A stretch of 64,000 nt of DNA from Kibdelosporangium banguiense (GCF_017876405.1 NZ_JAGINW010000001.1:10863203-10927202), one strand, 5' to 3'; counted from the stretch's first letter, positions 24,684-35,703 are shown. The notes: a model not told the origin generated them from the letters alone. A program made the numbers and translations.

Positions 24684-27600
24684 ATGACCACCTGGCGTCA
24701 GCGTCGACAATTGTCGGGAATCAACCGCAAGACCGTGACGCTGGGGGTGGTCCTGGCCCTGGTGGCGGGACTGGTGCCATCCGCCGCGCAACCCGCCGAC
24801 CAAGCGATTCTGGCGGCGGGAACACCAGGTGAGGGTGTGGTCGACGTGCCCTCGCATCCGGAAGGCGCGTCGTTCAATCCCAACCAGCTCAAGGGTATCC
24901 AGGCGGCGGACCCGAGTTCGAAGATCAATCTGATCGAGCCGCCGACGACGAGCAGCACCGGCGAGGCCCGGTTGGACTATCCCATCGAGGTGCCGCCGGG
25001 GCGAGGCGGTGTCCAGCCGAGTGTCGCGCTGTCCTACAGCTCTTCGGCGCAGAACAGCTGGGCCGGCGTCGGCTGGGATATGGCGCTGCAATCGATCACG
25101 ATCGACACCCGGTGGGGCGTGCCGCGTTATCACGGCGGTCTGGAAACCGAGACCTATCTGCTCAACGGTGAACAGTTGACGCCGGTCGCACACCGCACTG
25201 AACTGCAGGCTCGCACTGCGGAGAAAGTGTTCCACACGAGGACAGAGGGACAGTTCGGCAAAATCGTCCGGCACGGCGACAACCCGCGTGGCTACTGGTG
25301 GGAAGTCACCGCGAAGGACGGCACGAGATCAATTTTCGGTGGTACGCCCGACAGCGTCGGCGACAAGACGACGCTTACTGACGACGCGGGCAATATCGCG
25401 GTCTGGGCGCTGCGTGAGGTGCGGGACACCAACGACAACTTCATGCGCTACCACAATGTCCAGGTCGCCGATGCGGGCGTGAACGGCGGCACGGTCCCGG
25501 GTGTCGACCTCTATCCGAAGCGGATCACGTACACCGGTCAGGGCAAGGTCGAGGGCCGGTACTCGGTCACGTTCATCCGTGACCGGGAGCGTGGTGAGTC
25601 TCGGCGCCAGGACGTGGAGATCGACGCGCGCAACGGATTCAAACAGGTCACGGCCGACCTGCTACGCCGCATCGAGGTCTTCATCGACGACAAGCCGATC
25701 CGTGCCTACGAGCTGGACTACCGCACCGGCGCGTTCGGCAAGACCCTGCTGCACCAGGTCTCCCAGTACGGCGAGGATCTGCGGATCTTCAACACCCACA
25801 CGTTCGACTACTTCGACGACATCCGCACCGAGAAGGGCGAGTACCGGGCGTTCTCCGACGCGGCGGGCTGGACCACGCACAACGACTCGCTCGGTGCCAG
25901 CGTGCCCGATGGTCAGGCGAGTGCGGTGGCGGCCAGCACGTCCAGCAGCGCGGGCGGACACCTCTACGTGGGGTTCAACCCGGCTGTGGCTCGCAAGTCC
26001 GGTTCGGCGGGTGGCAAGGCCGGTTTCAACGCGGGGTCGTCCGAAGGCCTGCTCGCGCTGACCGACGTCAACGGGGACTCGTTGCCGGACAAGGTGTTCC
26101 GCACCGGATCGGGAGTGTTCTACCGGCCGAACCTGTCCGGGCCGGGCGGGCAGCCGAAGTTCGGCGACACCCCGATCAAGCTGACGAACCTGCCGGGGAT
26201 CTCGTCGGAGTCGACCCGGTCGGTCACCACGGGTGTCGAGTCGTACATCGGTGTGGCCGCGCAACTTGACCACGTCTCGACCACGACCCGGACCGATCGA
26301 TACTTCTTGGACGTCAACGGCGACGGTCTGACCGACCTGGTCACGAACGGCAGTGTGCTGTTCGGATACCTGGACGCCAACGGCAATCCCGCCTACAGCG
26401 CCAACAGCAAGGACACCCCGGTCCCGATCGGTACCGGCGGTGCCAACGGCACCATTGTGGGTGATCAGACTCGTGAGTTCGAGCGTCAGGTGGACGCGTT
26501 CCCGCTGCTGGACAGCGTGCGAAGGTGGATCGCGCCCTACGACGGCACGATCCGGATCGCCGGTGGGGTCAAGCTGACCGACAACGCCGGCACGGACGAG
26601 AAAGCCGATGGCGTCCGGGTTGCGGTGCAGCACGAGAACACGGAGTTGTGGTCACAGCGGATCATGCCGGACGACCACGCCCAGTACACACCGTCCGGAG
26701 TGGACGCTGTGCAGGTGCGCCGCGGCGAACGGGTCTACTTCCGAGTCCAGTCCATGCTGGATGGGAAGTTCGACCAGGTCGCATGGGACCCGGACATCAC
26801 CTACACCAGCATCCCGGCTGGTACGGACGTCAACGGCCTGGACAACCACCGCTACCTCGCCTCACGCGACTTCACCCTTGGCGGACGGCCGTCCACAGTG
26901 ACCGCACCGGTGACCGGGACGCTGCACCTGTCCGGTGACGTGTCCAAGGTCGGTCCGACCACCGACGACGTAGCGGTGGTGATCACGCGCAACGGCAGGG
27001 ACGTGTTCACCGGCAACCTGCCCGCGGCCACGGGCGGAACCGTTCCGATCAATGTGGACATTCCGGTGACCGCGAATGACACATTGTCGTGGCGGTTGCG
27101 GGCGGATTCGCCGATCGACGCGGGCGCGCTGCACTGGGTTCCGTCCGCGCACTACACGGGGGCGGAAGGGGATGTTCCTGTCGTCGACCAGAACGGCAAC
27201 CCCACAATGAAGATCACCCCGCCGTTCGATTTGGACATCTACCCAGTCGACACACTGACCTCGCCGCAAGGCTCGTACACCGCGACCCACACGGGCGAGT
27301 TGACTGTGCAGCCTGAACTGGCTCTCGATGGACAGAACCGGGACTCCCGTGTCGTGTTCACCGTCAAGCGCCGGGGCGCGTTGCTGGCCAAGAAGGTCAT
27401 CGACATCCGCAACGGGCAGATTCCGGAGCCGGAGTCGTTACGCGTCAAGGTGAACGCGAACGAAGGCGACGAGCTGTTCTTCGACTTCTCCACTCTGGAC
27501 ACCAGCCTGCCCGGACGGCTGACCACGCAGTCGGCGTCGGTCAGCACAGACGGCGTCACCTTCGACCCGGTGCCCAGCGCCCTGCACGCCTCGGCGGAAC

Positions 27601-30600
27601 AGGATGCTTTCGCGCAGCCGTACCGCGGCTGGGCGGCGATCGGGTACAACGGCAACCGCGACCGGGCCACCACTCCGATCGTGCAGGGCGACCTGGCGAT
27701 CGACCAGAACTACCGCAACCGGATCCCGGCCGCGCCCAAGGAATCGGATGTTCCTGGCTTCGAGGGCCGGGTGACGCCGCCGAACGCGATCGTGCTCGCA
27801 CCCAGGCCTGCCCAGGGCCGGTGGGGCAGTGAGGACGGCAACACCTGGGTCGCCGGCGCCGGTGCCGCGGCTTCCCGGCTGGGCACCGATCGGATCGACG
27901 TGGCCCGTGACTCGGACTTCACCGGTGCGACGGGCGTTTCGCGGGTGGCGGGCAGCAGGCAGATCTCGACCACGTTCGGGGCGAGTCTGCCGGGCGTGCC
28001 TATCGGCGCCGGGGCGAGCGTGGCCCGGGGCAGCAGCAGCGGCGAGGTGGACTTCCTTGACCTCAATGGCGATGGTTTCCCCGACGTGGTCGGTTCGGCC
28101 GGAATCCAGTACTCGGACATGACCGGCGGTCTGGGCAGCACCCGCGGCAGCCTCGGTACCACCAACGTCCGGGAGAGCGACTCGAGGGCGTTCACCGCGT
28201 CGGCCAACGCGGGCAGCCCTGCCCGCACGGCAGCCAACGGCCGAGGGGACTCCGCGCCGTCCGCCGAGAAGTCCACCACCACCGCCCAGAACGGCAGTGA
28301 GATGCCCAGCCTGGGGATCGGTGGCAGCACCGGTGGTGGTGAGTCCGATGCCGCGTTCGACCTGTTGGACATCAACGGCGACAACCTGCCCGACCGTGTC
28401 TTCGAGAACGGTACGGCCGCACTCAACCTCGGTTACCGGTTCGCCGCACCCGAACCGTGGCCCGGCGGGCCGCTCAATGACGCCAACACCCGCAATTCGG
28501 CGGTCAATCTCGGGTTCAACACCGACTTCTACGGCTTGGCCGGCGGTGCTTCGGCCGCGACCGGAACGTCCAAAACGGAAGCAAGCCTGACCGACATGAA
28601 CGGCGACGGCCTGGCCGACCGGGTGTTCTCGCGGGATGGCACTCCGTTGGCGGTTGCCATCAACACCGGCAACGGATTCCTGGCGCCGACAGTGTTCCAG
28701 GGCAGTCTCGGCGGGATCAGCGCCGACAAGAACGCCAGCCTCGGCGCGGGCGCGTACTTCGTCTTCGGGTTCTGCCTGGGCATCTTCGCCGGCGGCTGTG
28801 TCGTGTTCAACCCGGGCGCCGACGTCTCGACCGGCATCGGCCGGTCCGAGCTCGCGCTGAGCGACGTCAACGGCGACGGGTACACCGACCACGTCCGGTC
28901 CACTCGCGACAGTGAGCTGATCGTGGCGGAGAACCGGACCGGCCGCACGAACCTGCTGCGCTCGGTGACCCGCCCGCTGGGCAGCAGGTTCGATCTGGAC
29001 TACACCCGGGACGGCAACACCAAGGACCTGCCCCAGTCGCGCTTCGTGCTGTCCAGCGTCAGGCTGTTCGACGGCCACCGCGGGGACGGCCAGGACGTGC
29101 AGCTGTCCACATTCCACTACCAGAACGGCCGTTACGACCGCTTGGAGCGGGACTTCCTCGGCTACGGCCGCGTGTTCAGCGAGCAGCGGGACCCCGGTGC
29201 CGGTGACGCGGTGTTCCGCACGGTGACCAACGAGTACCGCAACGACAACGTCTACGTCCGCGGCCTGGCGGCCCGGTCGATCACCACTGACGCCGTCGGC
29301 CGGCTGTTTACCGAGACGGTGAACACGTACACGCTGCGCGACGTGAGCACCGGCAAACCCGCCGACCCGCACAGCACCACAGCCACAGTGTTCCCCCAGT
29401 TGTCGCGATCGGAGCAGCGGTTCTACGAAGGCCAGCCCACTGCGGGCAAATCGACCTTCACGGAGTTCGACTACGACGAATTCGGCAACACCACTCGGGT
29501 CTTCAATGCCGCCGAGGCCGGTGCCGCCGATGACGTGGAGACCCGTACCGGCTACACAGCGGCTGACCCTGCCTGCCGGGAACGCAACATCGTGGGTATC
29601 GCCAACACCATCCAGGTGGTGGCCATCGCGCCGAAGTCCGTGATGCGCAACCGTCAGTCGACAGTGGACTGCAAGACTGGCGACGTCACCCAGACCCGTG
29701 CGCTGCTGGCCGACGGGTCCAAAGCGGTCAGCGACCTGGAGTACCTGGGCAACGGCAACCTCAAGGCCATCGTTGGCCCTGCGAACAAGACCGGCCAGCG
29801 ATACCGGCTCGACTACGGCTACGACCCGGTCGTTGGCGTGCACGTCGAGACCGTCGTGGACAGCTTCAACCTCCGCTCGGTGATCACGCACAACTACAAG
29901 TACGGCCTGCCGGAGAGCACGGTCGACGAGAACTTCCAACGAGTCCACTACAACTACGACCGGGTGGGCCGCATCGACTTCGTGGCAGGCCCGAACGAGA
30001 TCCCCGAGAACCGGGTCACGATCGACTTCGAATACCACCCGGACGCCGAGGTGCCCTACGCGGTCAGCAGACACATCGACAACACCGCAACCGAAGTGCG
30101 CGACGACACCATCGACACCGTCCAGTTCGTCGACGGCCTCGGCCGGGCGGTGCAGACCAAGAAGGACGCCAGCATCCCGCCACAGCCCGGCGCGGCACCC
30201 GAGCCCGCGATGACCGTCTCCGGCAAGCAGGTGTTCGACTTCCTCGGCCGGCCCGTCGAGCAGTTCTACCCGGTCACCGAACCCAAGGGAGACGGCAACT
30301 TCGCGTTCAACCCAGCCGTCGACAGTGTTCGGCCGACCCGGACGAGCTATGACGTGCTCGATCGCCCGACCCGGGTGGCGCTTCCGGACGACACCGCTTC
30401 GACGACGGCCTACGGGTTCGGGCCGGATCGCGCCGGGGCGACCCAATTCGAGACGATCACCACGGACGCCAACGGCAAACAGCGCCGCACGTACGCTGAT
30501 GTGCGTGAGCTGACCACGGCGGTCAAGGAGTTCAACCCCACCGGCGGTCAGCCGGTGATCTGGACCAGCTACGGCTACGACCCGCTCGGCCAGATCACGA

Positions 30601-33083
30601 CCGTGACCGACGACCGCGGCAACGCCACCAAGGCGGCGTACGACAACTTCGGCCGCCGCACGGTGATCGACAGCCCGGACTCCGGCAGGACCGAGACGGG
30701 ATACGACCTCGCGGGCAACGTGATCACCAAGGTGACACCGAACCTGCGCGGGAAACACACGGCGATCGAGTACGACTACGACTTCACCCGGGTCACCGGG
30801 ATCCGGTACCCGATCTTCACCGGCAACAACGTCAAGTACACCTACGGCGCGCTCGGCGCCCCGGAGAACGGCGCAGGCCGGATCACCGAGATCCGCGACG
30901 CTGCAGGCACTGTCACCCGCGGCTACGGCCCGCTCGGCGAAGTCTCCAGGCAGACCCGCACCCTCGGCGGCAGTGCGCTGGAGGCCGCGTCGTCCTTCAC
31001 CACCCTGACCCGCTTCGACTCGTTCAACCGGGTCCTGGACACCACCTACCCGGACGGCGAGAAGGTCACCTACGGCTACGACAGCGGCGGCCAGGTCACC
31101 ACCGCGACAGGTGTCAAGGACAACAGGAACTACACGTACCTGGCCCGCCAGGACTACGACAAGTTCGAACAGAAAGTACTGACGGAGACCGGTTCCGGCG
31201 TCCGTACCAGCTACAGCTACGACGCGGAAGACCGGCGGCTGGCCACATCGAAGTCGCAGCAGCCGGACGGACGCGAGTTCCAGAACCTGTTGTACCAGTA
31301 CGACAACGTCGGCAACGTCACGCAGCTGGCCAACGACGTCGCCGTTCCACCCGCCAAGGGAATCGGCGGACCGAGCAAGCAGACGTTCGGCTACGACGAC
31401 CTGAACCAGCTCACCACGGCCAGTGGCGAGTACCGCAACACCTCGGACAAGCTCAACAAGTACAAGCTGGACCTGACCTACGACAGCATCCACAACACCA
31501 CCAGCAAGGTGCAGAAGCACGACCTGGTGGGCACCACTGGCACCACCTACCCACAGCACGACACCACGTACTCGCTGCGCTACACCTACGAGCAGGGCCG
31601 GCCGCACGCGCCCGCAAAGATCGGCCAGGACACCAACAAGTACGACGCCAACGGCAACCTGATCGACATCGCCACCAAGAACCACGACGTCCAGGCGTTC
31701 ACCGGGCCGGTGGCCGAAGCGTCTACATCGGACAAACGGACGCAGTTCGTGTGGGACGAGGAGAACAGACTCGCGTGCGTCCACGAAAACAAGCACTCGA
31801 CGGTCAAACAGCAACCCAGCTCCTGCGATGGGCACGCCGATCCGGTCGTCCGGTTCGTCTACGACGATTCCGGTAACCGGATTGTCAAGGACGGCAAGGA
31901 CAAACACATCGCGCCCAGCCTGAGCTTCAGCAAGGTGAACGGGCAGTCGTTCAAGCACATGTTCGCGGGCGACACCCGGCTGGTGACCAAGAAAGTCGAG
32001 GCCAAGCTCGAAGACGAGCAGTTCTACTTCCACACCGACCACCTCGGTTCAGCCGGCTATGTCACCGACACACTCGGAAAGCTCACCTCGCATCAGGAGT
32101 TCTTCGCCTTCGGTGAAAGCTGGGTGCAGGAAAGCACGAAGGCGCCACCCGTGCCCTACCAGTACAACGGCAAGGAGTTCGACGAGGAAACCGGCCTCTA
32201 CTACTACGGCGCCCGCTACTACAACCCGAGAACCAACCTCTGGCAGACGCCCGACCCGATGCTCGGCACCTACCTGAACGGAACGCTGAACGGAGGGGTC
32301 TACCAGCCGGCCAACCTGGCGTCCTACACGTACACGTACAACAATCCGGTCCGGCTGACCGATCCCAGTGGCACCACGCCGGAAGAGAGTTGGCTCCAGG
32401 AGTACGACAAGGCGATCGACGAGGTCCCGTCGCGGTACGACGCCCGGCGAGCCCTCACCCAGCCGGGCGTTTACAACACGCCGATTGCCCCCGCGATCGC
32501 GGGTGCGATCGTCGACCGCAGGTTCTGCGAGCGGGTGGGCGCCGACGCCTGCGCCAATGGAGCGCTGGAGGCCATCCACTCGGCGACCACACAACATTTC
32601 GTCGGGCCAGTCCTCGGCACGGTGATCGTCGGCCGTGCCTCGACCCTGCTCGAGCAGCCTGGTGTGAAGGAGTCGGTCGGCCTGGTCAGGGATGCGGTCG
32701 ACCGGCAACTGGCCCGCGGGTGGCCCGACCTGATCAGGAACCATCTCAGCCCGGCCGAGCAAGGGGAATACACGAAAGAACTGAACGCCGGGAAATGGGG
32801 GGACGCGCGCAGATGGCTCGGCACCGCGCTACACAGGGCGACCGAAAAAGACCTCCTACAGATCCGGATGCCGGACGGCACGGCGCGATTCGACTACAAT
32901 GCCAGCCGCGGTCCGGACTATCGCGACAGGGTCACCGGCGTGAAGGTCGAACTCACCACCATGCGCCAGTTCGTGCCCAAGTGGATCAAGAAGGGCGGCG
33001 TGTATCGCACCGTGCCGTACGTGCTCTACCGGGGCCCGGGGCGGCTACCATCGATCATCCAGCGTGGCGGGGGTCGCCGATGA
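24684..33083 (+). CDS. Giant secreted SpvB/RHS-repeat polymorphic toxin
   Basis: 2799 residues. A basic N-terminus then TVTLGVVLALVAGLVPSAA is a signal segment. Residues about 90-330 are SpvB-like (LDYPIEVPPGRGGVQPSVAL, SSAQNSWAGVGWDM). FG-GAP/VCBS units follow (DVNGDGLTDLV, DINGDNLPDRV, DLNGDGFPDVV). Then come RHS/YD repeats (YGYDPLGQITTVTDDRGN, YDNVGNVTQL) and the RHS core (DHLGSAGYVTD, YNGKEFDEETGLYYYGARYY, WQTPDP), ending NNPVRLTDPSG near residue 2560. The last 240 residues are the variable toxin: LGTALHRATEKDLLQIR, then GPDYRDRVTGVKVELTT resembles a restriction-endonuclease-like core (D...ExT). Probably a contact-dependent nuclease toxin whose cage encloses the toxin tip. Confidence 0.85.
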   Translation: MTTWRQRRQLSGINRKTVTLGVVLALVAGLVPSAAQPADQAILAAGTPGEGVVDVPSHPEGASFNPNQLKGIQAADPSSKINLIEPPTTSSTGEARLDYPIEVPPGRGGVQPSVALSYSSSAQNSWAGVGWDMALQSITIDTRWGVPRYHGGLETETYLLNGEQLTPVAHRTELQARTAEKVFHTRTEGQFGKIVRHGDNPRGYWWEVTAKDGTRSIFGGTPDSVGDKTTLTDDAGNIAVWALREVRDTNDNFMRYHNVQVADAGVNGGTVPGVDLYPKRITYTGQGKVEGRYSVTFIRDRERGESRRQDVEIDARNGFKQVTADLLRRIEVFIDDKPIRAYELDYRTGAFGKTLLHQVSQYGEDLRIFNTHTFDYFDDIRTEKGEYRAFSDAAGWTTHNDSLGASVPDGQASAVAASTSSSAGGHLYVGFNPAVARKSGSAGGKAGFNAGSSEGLLALTDVNGDSLPDKVFRTGSGVFYRPNLSGPGGQPKFGDTPIKLTNLPGISSESTRSVTTGVESYIGVAAQLDHVSTTTRTDRYFLDVNGDGLTDLVTNGSVLFGYLDANGNPAYSANSKDTPVPIGTGGANGTIVGDQTREFERQVDAFPLLDSVRRWIAPYDGTIRIAGGVKLTDNAGTDEKADGVRVAVQHENTELWSQRIMPDDHAQYTPSGVDAVQVRRGERVYFRVQSMLDGKFDQVAWDPDITYTSIPAGTDVNGLDNHRYLASRDFTLGGRPSTVTAPVTGTLHLSGDVSKVGPTTDDVAVVITRNGRDVFTGNLPAATGGTVPINVDIPVTANDTLSWRLRADSPIDAGALHWVPSAHYTGAEGDVPVVDQNGNPTMKITPPFDLDIYPVDTLTSPQGSYTATHTGELTVQPELALDGQNRDSRVVFTVKRRGALLAKKVIDIRNGQIPEPESLRVKVNANEGDELFFDFSTLDTSLPGRLTTQSASVSTDGVTFDPVPSALHASAEQDAFAQPYRGWAAIGYNGNRDRATTPIVQGDLAIDQNYRNRIPAAPKESDVPGFEGRVTPPNAIVLAPRPAQGRWGSEDGNTWVAGAGAAASRLGTDRIDVARDSDFTGATGVSRVAGSRQISTTFGASLPGVPIGAGASVARGSSSGEVDFLDLNGDGFPDVVGSAGIQYSDMTGGLGSTRGSLGTTNVRESDSRAFTASANAGSPARTAANGRGDSAPSAEKSTTTAQNGSEMPSLGIGGSTGGGESDAAFDLLDINGDNLPDRVFENGTAALNLGYRFAAPEPWPGGPLNDANTRNSAVNLGFNTDFYGLAGGASAATGTSKTEASLTDMNGDGLADRVFSRDGTPLAVAINTGNGFLAPTVFQGSLGGISADKNASLGAGAYFVFGFCLGIFAGGCVVFNPGADVSTGIGRSELALSDVNGDGYTDHVRSTRDSELIVAENRTGRTNLLRSVTRPLGSRFDLDYTRDGNTKDLPQSRFVLSSVRLFDGHRGDGQDVQLSTFHYQNGRYDRLERDFLGYGRVFSEQRDPGAGDAVFRTVTNEYRNDNVYVRGLAARSITTDAVGRLFTETVNTYTLRDVSTGKPADPHSTTATVFPQLSRSEQRFYEGQPTAGKSTFTEFDYDEFGNTTRVFNAAEAGAADDVETRTGYTAADPACRERNIVGIANTIQVVAIAPKSVMRNRQSTVDCKTGDVTQTRALLADGSKAVSDLEYLGNGNLKAIVGPANKTGQRYRLDYGYDPVVGVHVETVVDSFNLRSVITHNYKYGLPESTVDENFQRVHYNYDRVGRIDFVAGPNEIPENRVTIDFEYHPDAEVPYAVSRHIDNTATEVRDDTIDTVQFVDGLGRAVQTKKDASIPPQPGAAPEPAMTVSGKQVFDFLGRPVEQFYPVTEPKGDGNFAFNPAVDSVRPTRTSYDVLDRPTRVALPDDTASTTAYGFGPDRAGATQFETITTDANGKQRRTYADVRELTTAVKEFNPTGGQPVIWTSYGYDPLGQITTVTDDRGNATKAAYDNFGRRTVIDSPDSGRTETGYDLAGNVITKVTPNLRGKHTAIEYDYDFTRVTGIRYPIFTGNNVKYTYGALGAPENGAGRITEIRDAAGTVTRGYGPLGEVSRQTRTLGGSALEAASSFTTLTRFDSFNRVLDTTYPDGEKVTYGYDSGGQVTTATGVKDNRNYTYLARQDYDKFEQKVLTETGSGVRTSYSYDAEDRRLATSKSQQPDGREFQNLLYQYDNVGNVTQLANDVAVPPAKGIGGPSKQTFGYDDLNQLTTASGEYRNTSDKLNKYKLDLTYDSIHNTTSKVQKHDLVGTTGTTYPQHDTTYSLRYTYEQGRPHAPAKIGQDTNKYDANGNLIDIATKNHDVQAFTGPVAEASTSDKRTQFVWDEENRLACVHENKHSTVKQQPSSCDGHADPVVRFVYDDSGNRIVKDGKDKHIAPSLSFSKVNGQSFKHMFAGDTRLVTKKVEAKLEDEQFYFHTDHLGSAGYVTDTLGKLTSHQEFFAFGESWVQESTKAPPVPYQYNGKEFDEETGLYYYGARYYNPRTNLWQTPDPMLGTYLNGTLNGGVYQPANLASYTYTYNNPVRLTDPSGTTPEESWLQEYDKAIDEVPSRYDARRALTQPGVYNTPIAPAIAGAIVDRRFCERVGADACANGALEAIHSATTQHFVGPVLGTVIVGRASTLLEQPGVKESVGLVRDAVDRQLARGWPDLIRNHLSPAEQGEYTKELNAGKWGDARRWLGTALHRATEKDLLQIRMPDGTARFDYNASRGPDYRDRVTGVKVELTTMRQFVPKWIKKGGVYRTVPYVLYRGPGRLPSIIQRGGGRR

Positions 33084-33146
33084 CCGACACCGGGAGGGAC
33101 TGAGATCGACACCGGCCCGAACGTCTCGTCCCCGGAGAGGCTGATA

Positions 33147-33818
33147 TTGAGCGGGCTCCGGTTGGAGAACGAGGACTTCTCCAACCGGAGGCTGCGCGAA
33201 CTCGTGGTGGCCGCCGCCACCCTGGTCCGTTGCGACTTCAGCCGGACCAGGGTGGCCGGCGGGGAGTTCGGCGGCGGGTTCGAGCCCAGCGAGTACGTGG
33301 AGTGCGTCTTCGACGGCTGTCGGGTGAAGAACGTGTTGCCGGGCCGGGCGACCTTCATCGGGTGCTCGTTCCGCGACGTCACCATCCAGAACCTGCGATG
33401 CCATGAAGCCCAGTTCATCGACTGCGTCTTCACCGGTCTACTGAGGACGGTCACGTTCAGCGCCGTCCCCTGGTCGACCGAGCGGCTGGGCCGCACCCGC
33501 AACGCCTACCACGGCAACGACTTCGCGGGAGCCCGACTGATGGACGTCGCCTTCCGCGGCGGCATCGACCTCGACCGGCAACGCCTCCCCGAAGGACCCG
33601 AATACGTGCTCGTCCGCAACGCCCCGGAGATCCTTCCGGCCATCCGCGAGCAGGTACGAACCTGGCCGGAGTCGCTACGCCTCGACGCCGAGACCAGCCT
33701 GTGGATTCTGGAGAACGACTGCGAGACCGGCCAGCGTGACCTGCTGGTCCGGCGGACCCTGCTCGGCCGCACCGCTGAAGGAATCGACAAACTCGCCGCC
33801 CTGCTCATTCGAAGCTGA
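33147..33818 (+). CDS. Pentapeptide-like repeat protein, presumptive immunity protein
   Basis: 223 residues from TTG 33147 (GGAGAGG upstream), 63 bases after the toxin stop. Residues 1-130 show a pentapeptide-repeat rhythm with paired Cys/Phe: LRLENEDFSNRRLREL, LVRCDFSRTRVAGGEFGG, YVECVFDGCRVKN, FIGCSFRDVTIQNLRC, FIDCVFTGL. The C-terminal 90 residues are helical. Position directly behind an RHS toxin tip is the standard place for the immunity gene. Pentapeptide helices can mimic DNA, which would suit blocking a nuclease; that mechanism is inference. Confidence 0.7.
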   Translation: MSGLRLENEDFSNRRLRELVVAAATLVRCDFSRTRVAGGEFGGGFEPSEYVECVFDGCRVKNVLPGRATFIGCSFRDVTIQNLRCHEAQFIDCVFTGLLRTVTFSAVPWSTERLGRTRNAYHGNDFAGARLMDVAFRGGIDLDRQRLPEGPEYVLVRNAPEILPAIREQVRTWPESLRLDAETSLWILENDCETGQRDLLVRRTLLGRTAEGIDKLAALLIRS

Positions 33819-33910
33819 GCCAGGGCAATTCAGCCTGACGTAAGAAGCGTTCCGCAGGATGGCATCCAGGGCGGAAAGCTCAGCCATCTCGATGGTTTCG
33901 CTGGAGGTTA

Positions 33911-34028
33911 CGCATGCCGAAAACCTCATCCGTGCTGATCAGCTGCTGTTCCGTCGACATCGGCTCCGTCCGCTCTCGTGGCCACGATCGCCAGGGCAGG
34001 ATGACCGACCGTGCTACTGCGATTGGCC
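33911..34028 (+). mobile_element. IS-A left-end fragment
   Basis: TGCCGAAAACCTCATCCGTGCTGATCAG at 33915 and the following leader to GTGCTACTGCGATTGGCCTT match the first 115 bases of IS-A. It breaks off exactly where IS-D begins; the rest of IS-A is not on the other side. Confidence 0.75.
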
Positions 34029-35245
34029 TTGTGAGTGCCGAAAACTACATCCACAGGCACTGACCTGCGAACTTCTACACCCCAGGTATCGCCGGTAGGC
34101 CACGCACCAGGATGCTTCATCGTGCTGCGACTCCCCTACCTCGCCCTCACCGGCGTATTCGCGCTGATCCGGCTGCTGCCGACAAGCAACACCGACAAGG
34201 ACATCGAGATCCTGATCCTGCGCCATCAACTGGCCATCCTGCAACGCCAAGTCCCCAAACCACGACTCACCCCACCCGACCGCGCCTTCCTCGCCGCCCT
34301 GCTACACCGCATCCCCAGGCCCACACTGCGCACGTTCCATTTGACCGTTTCGCCCGACACCATTCTGCGCTGGCATCGCGACCTCCTCCGCCGTCGCCAT
34401 GCTCGAGCATCCCGGCCGAAGCGGGAAGGCAGACCACCCACCGTCCGCAGCATCCAGACCCTCGTCCTACGACTCGCGCACGAGAACCCGAGCTGGGGCT
34501 ACCGCCGCATCCACGGCGAACTCGCCACCTCGGCCATCAAAATCGCGCCCTCCACCGTCTGGGAAATCCTCAAAACCAACAACATCGACCCAGCACCCCG
34601 CCGCGACCAGCAAACCTGGGCCACGTTCCTGCGCAGCCAAGCACACGCCATCCTCGCCGCCGACTTCTTCGAAACCAGAACACTCGTTGGCACCAGGTTG
34701 TTCGTCCTCGCCGTCATCGAACACGCCACCCGCCGCATCCGCATCCTCGGCGCCACCGCTCACCCCACAGCGGCGTGGACCACCCAACTGGCCAGAAACC
34801 TCATGATGGACCTCCAGGACGCCGGCGCCTCCGCAGTGAAATATCTGATCCGGGACCGCGATAGCAAATACACCACCGCATTCGACACAGTCCTCGCCGA
34901 CAGCGGGATCACGACCGTCACCACCGGTATTCGTGTGCCACGCATGAACGCGATCATGGAACGCTGGATCCGCACCTGCCGAACCGAACTCCTCGACCGC
35001 ACCCTCATCCTCAACCAAACACACCTACTCCACGCACTCCGCGAGTACGAAGGTTTCTACAACCAGCACCGACCCCACCGCGCCTTACACAGCGCAGCGC
35101 CACAACGACCACTTCCGCCACCCATCACCGAACCACACGCATTCGAACGCCTCGACATCCGACGACAAGATCGACTTGGCGGCGTCCTCCACGAGTATCA
35201 CCACGCCGCTTGACCACCACGGATGGAGTTTTCGGCACCCACAAC
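34029..35245 (+). mobile_element. Insertion sequence IS-D (relative of IS-A)
   Basis: The ends GTGAGTGCCGAAAACTACATCC (from 34031) and the complement GTGGGTGCCGAAAACTCCATCC (ending 35243) form inverted repeats related to, but distinct from, those of IS-A. One intact transposase gene inside. Confidence 0.82.
34121..35213 (+). CDS. IS-D transposase (rve integrase core)
   Basis: About 363 residues from GTG 34121 (the frame is open from 34035). LRLPYLALTGVFALIRLLP, DIEILILRHQLAILQRQ, SWGYRRIHGELA, then catalytic ILAADFFETRTLVG, YLIRDRDSKY and MNAIMERWIRTCRTELLDR; it ends GGVLHEYHHAA. All DDE residues present; intact. About the same layout as IS-A with clear sequence divergence. Confidence 0.9.
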
Positions 35246-35703
35246 GTTGGAAACGATTTGTTGCAGACTCGTCGAAACAGGAGATTGCCGATATCGACGA
35301 ACTTGTACACGCCACTGGGCTGGCCGAACCGGTTCGGGAGTTCTTCAACAGAACGTTGACACCGACATTGGAGTCTGTCGGACTGAATGGCGTCCTGCAG
35401 GATCTTGTCGCGCATCGGCTGCAGCCGGACGACGTGGTCGAAGACCATGACGGCATGAGCCAGGATCGTTTCCACTTTCGTTGTATGCTCGGGGTCAGCC
35501 CAGGGAGCCGGACTGGCGGAGAACTGAGGATGCGGGGAACCCGCGACGGGCCGTTGCTGCCCGTGCGGCCCGGATTTGGCGAAGTCTTCGTCATCGAGCC
35601 GGCGCCGCGTGCGTTCCACGATATCGAGCGAGTGCGTGCGAAACGGTCCATCCTTACAGTCGTCGGATTCTATCTTGATCTAGCGAGAAAGACACTTGCA
35701 TGA
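35246..35703 (+). pseudogene. Probable 2OG-Fe(II) oxygenase, C-terminal part cut by IS-D
   Basis: About 150 residues remain: QDLVAHRLQPDDVVEDHDG, FHFRCMLGVSPGSRTGGELRM, VRPGFGEVFVIEPAPRAFHDIERVRAKRSILTVVGFYLD. The GGEL strand, the late His and the R after it fit prolyl-4-hydroxylase-like jelly rolls; the early HxD motif is not clear. The N-terminus is replaced by the IS-D end, and the open frame runs into the IS. Its TGA overlaps the amidohydrolase ATG (ATGA), so it was the first known gene of this operon. Confidence 0.5.

Noticed and set aside
27438..32042. 1534-codon open frame on the minus strand opposite the RHS gene
   Set aside because: Mirror effect of strong third-position GC in the RHS gene; composition is Val/Gly/Arg-rich with no domain, and the plus frame has clear RHS motifs throughout.
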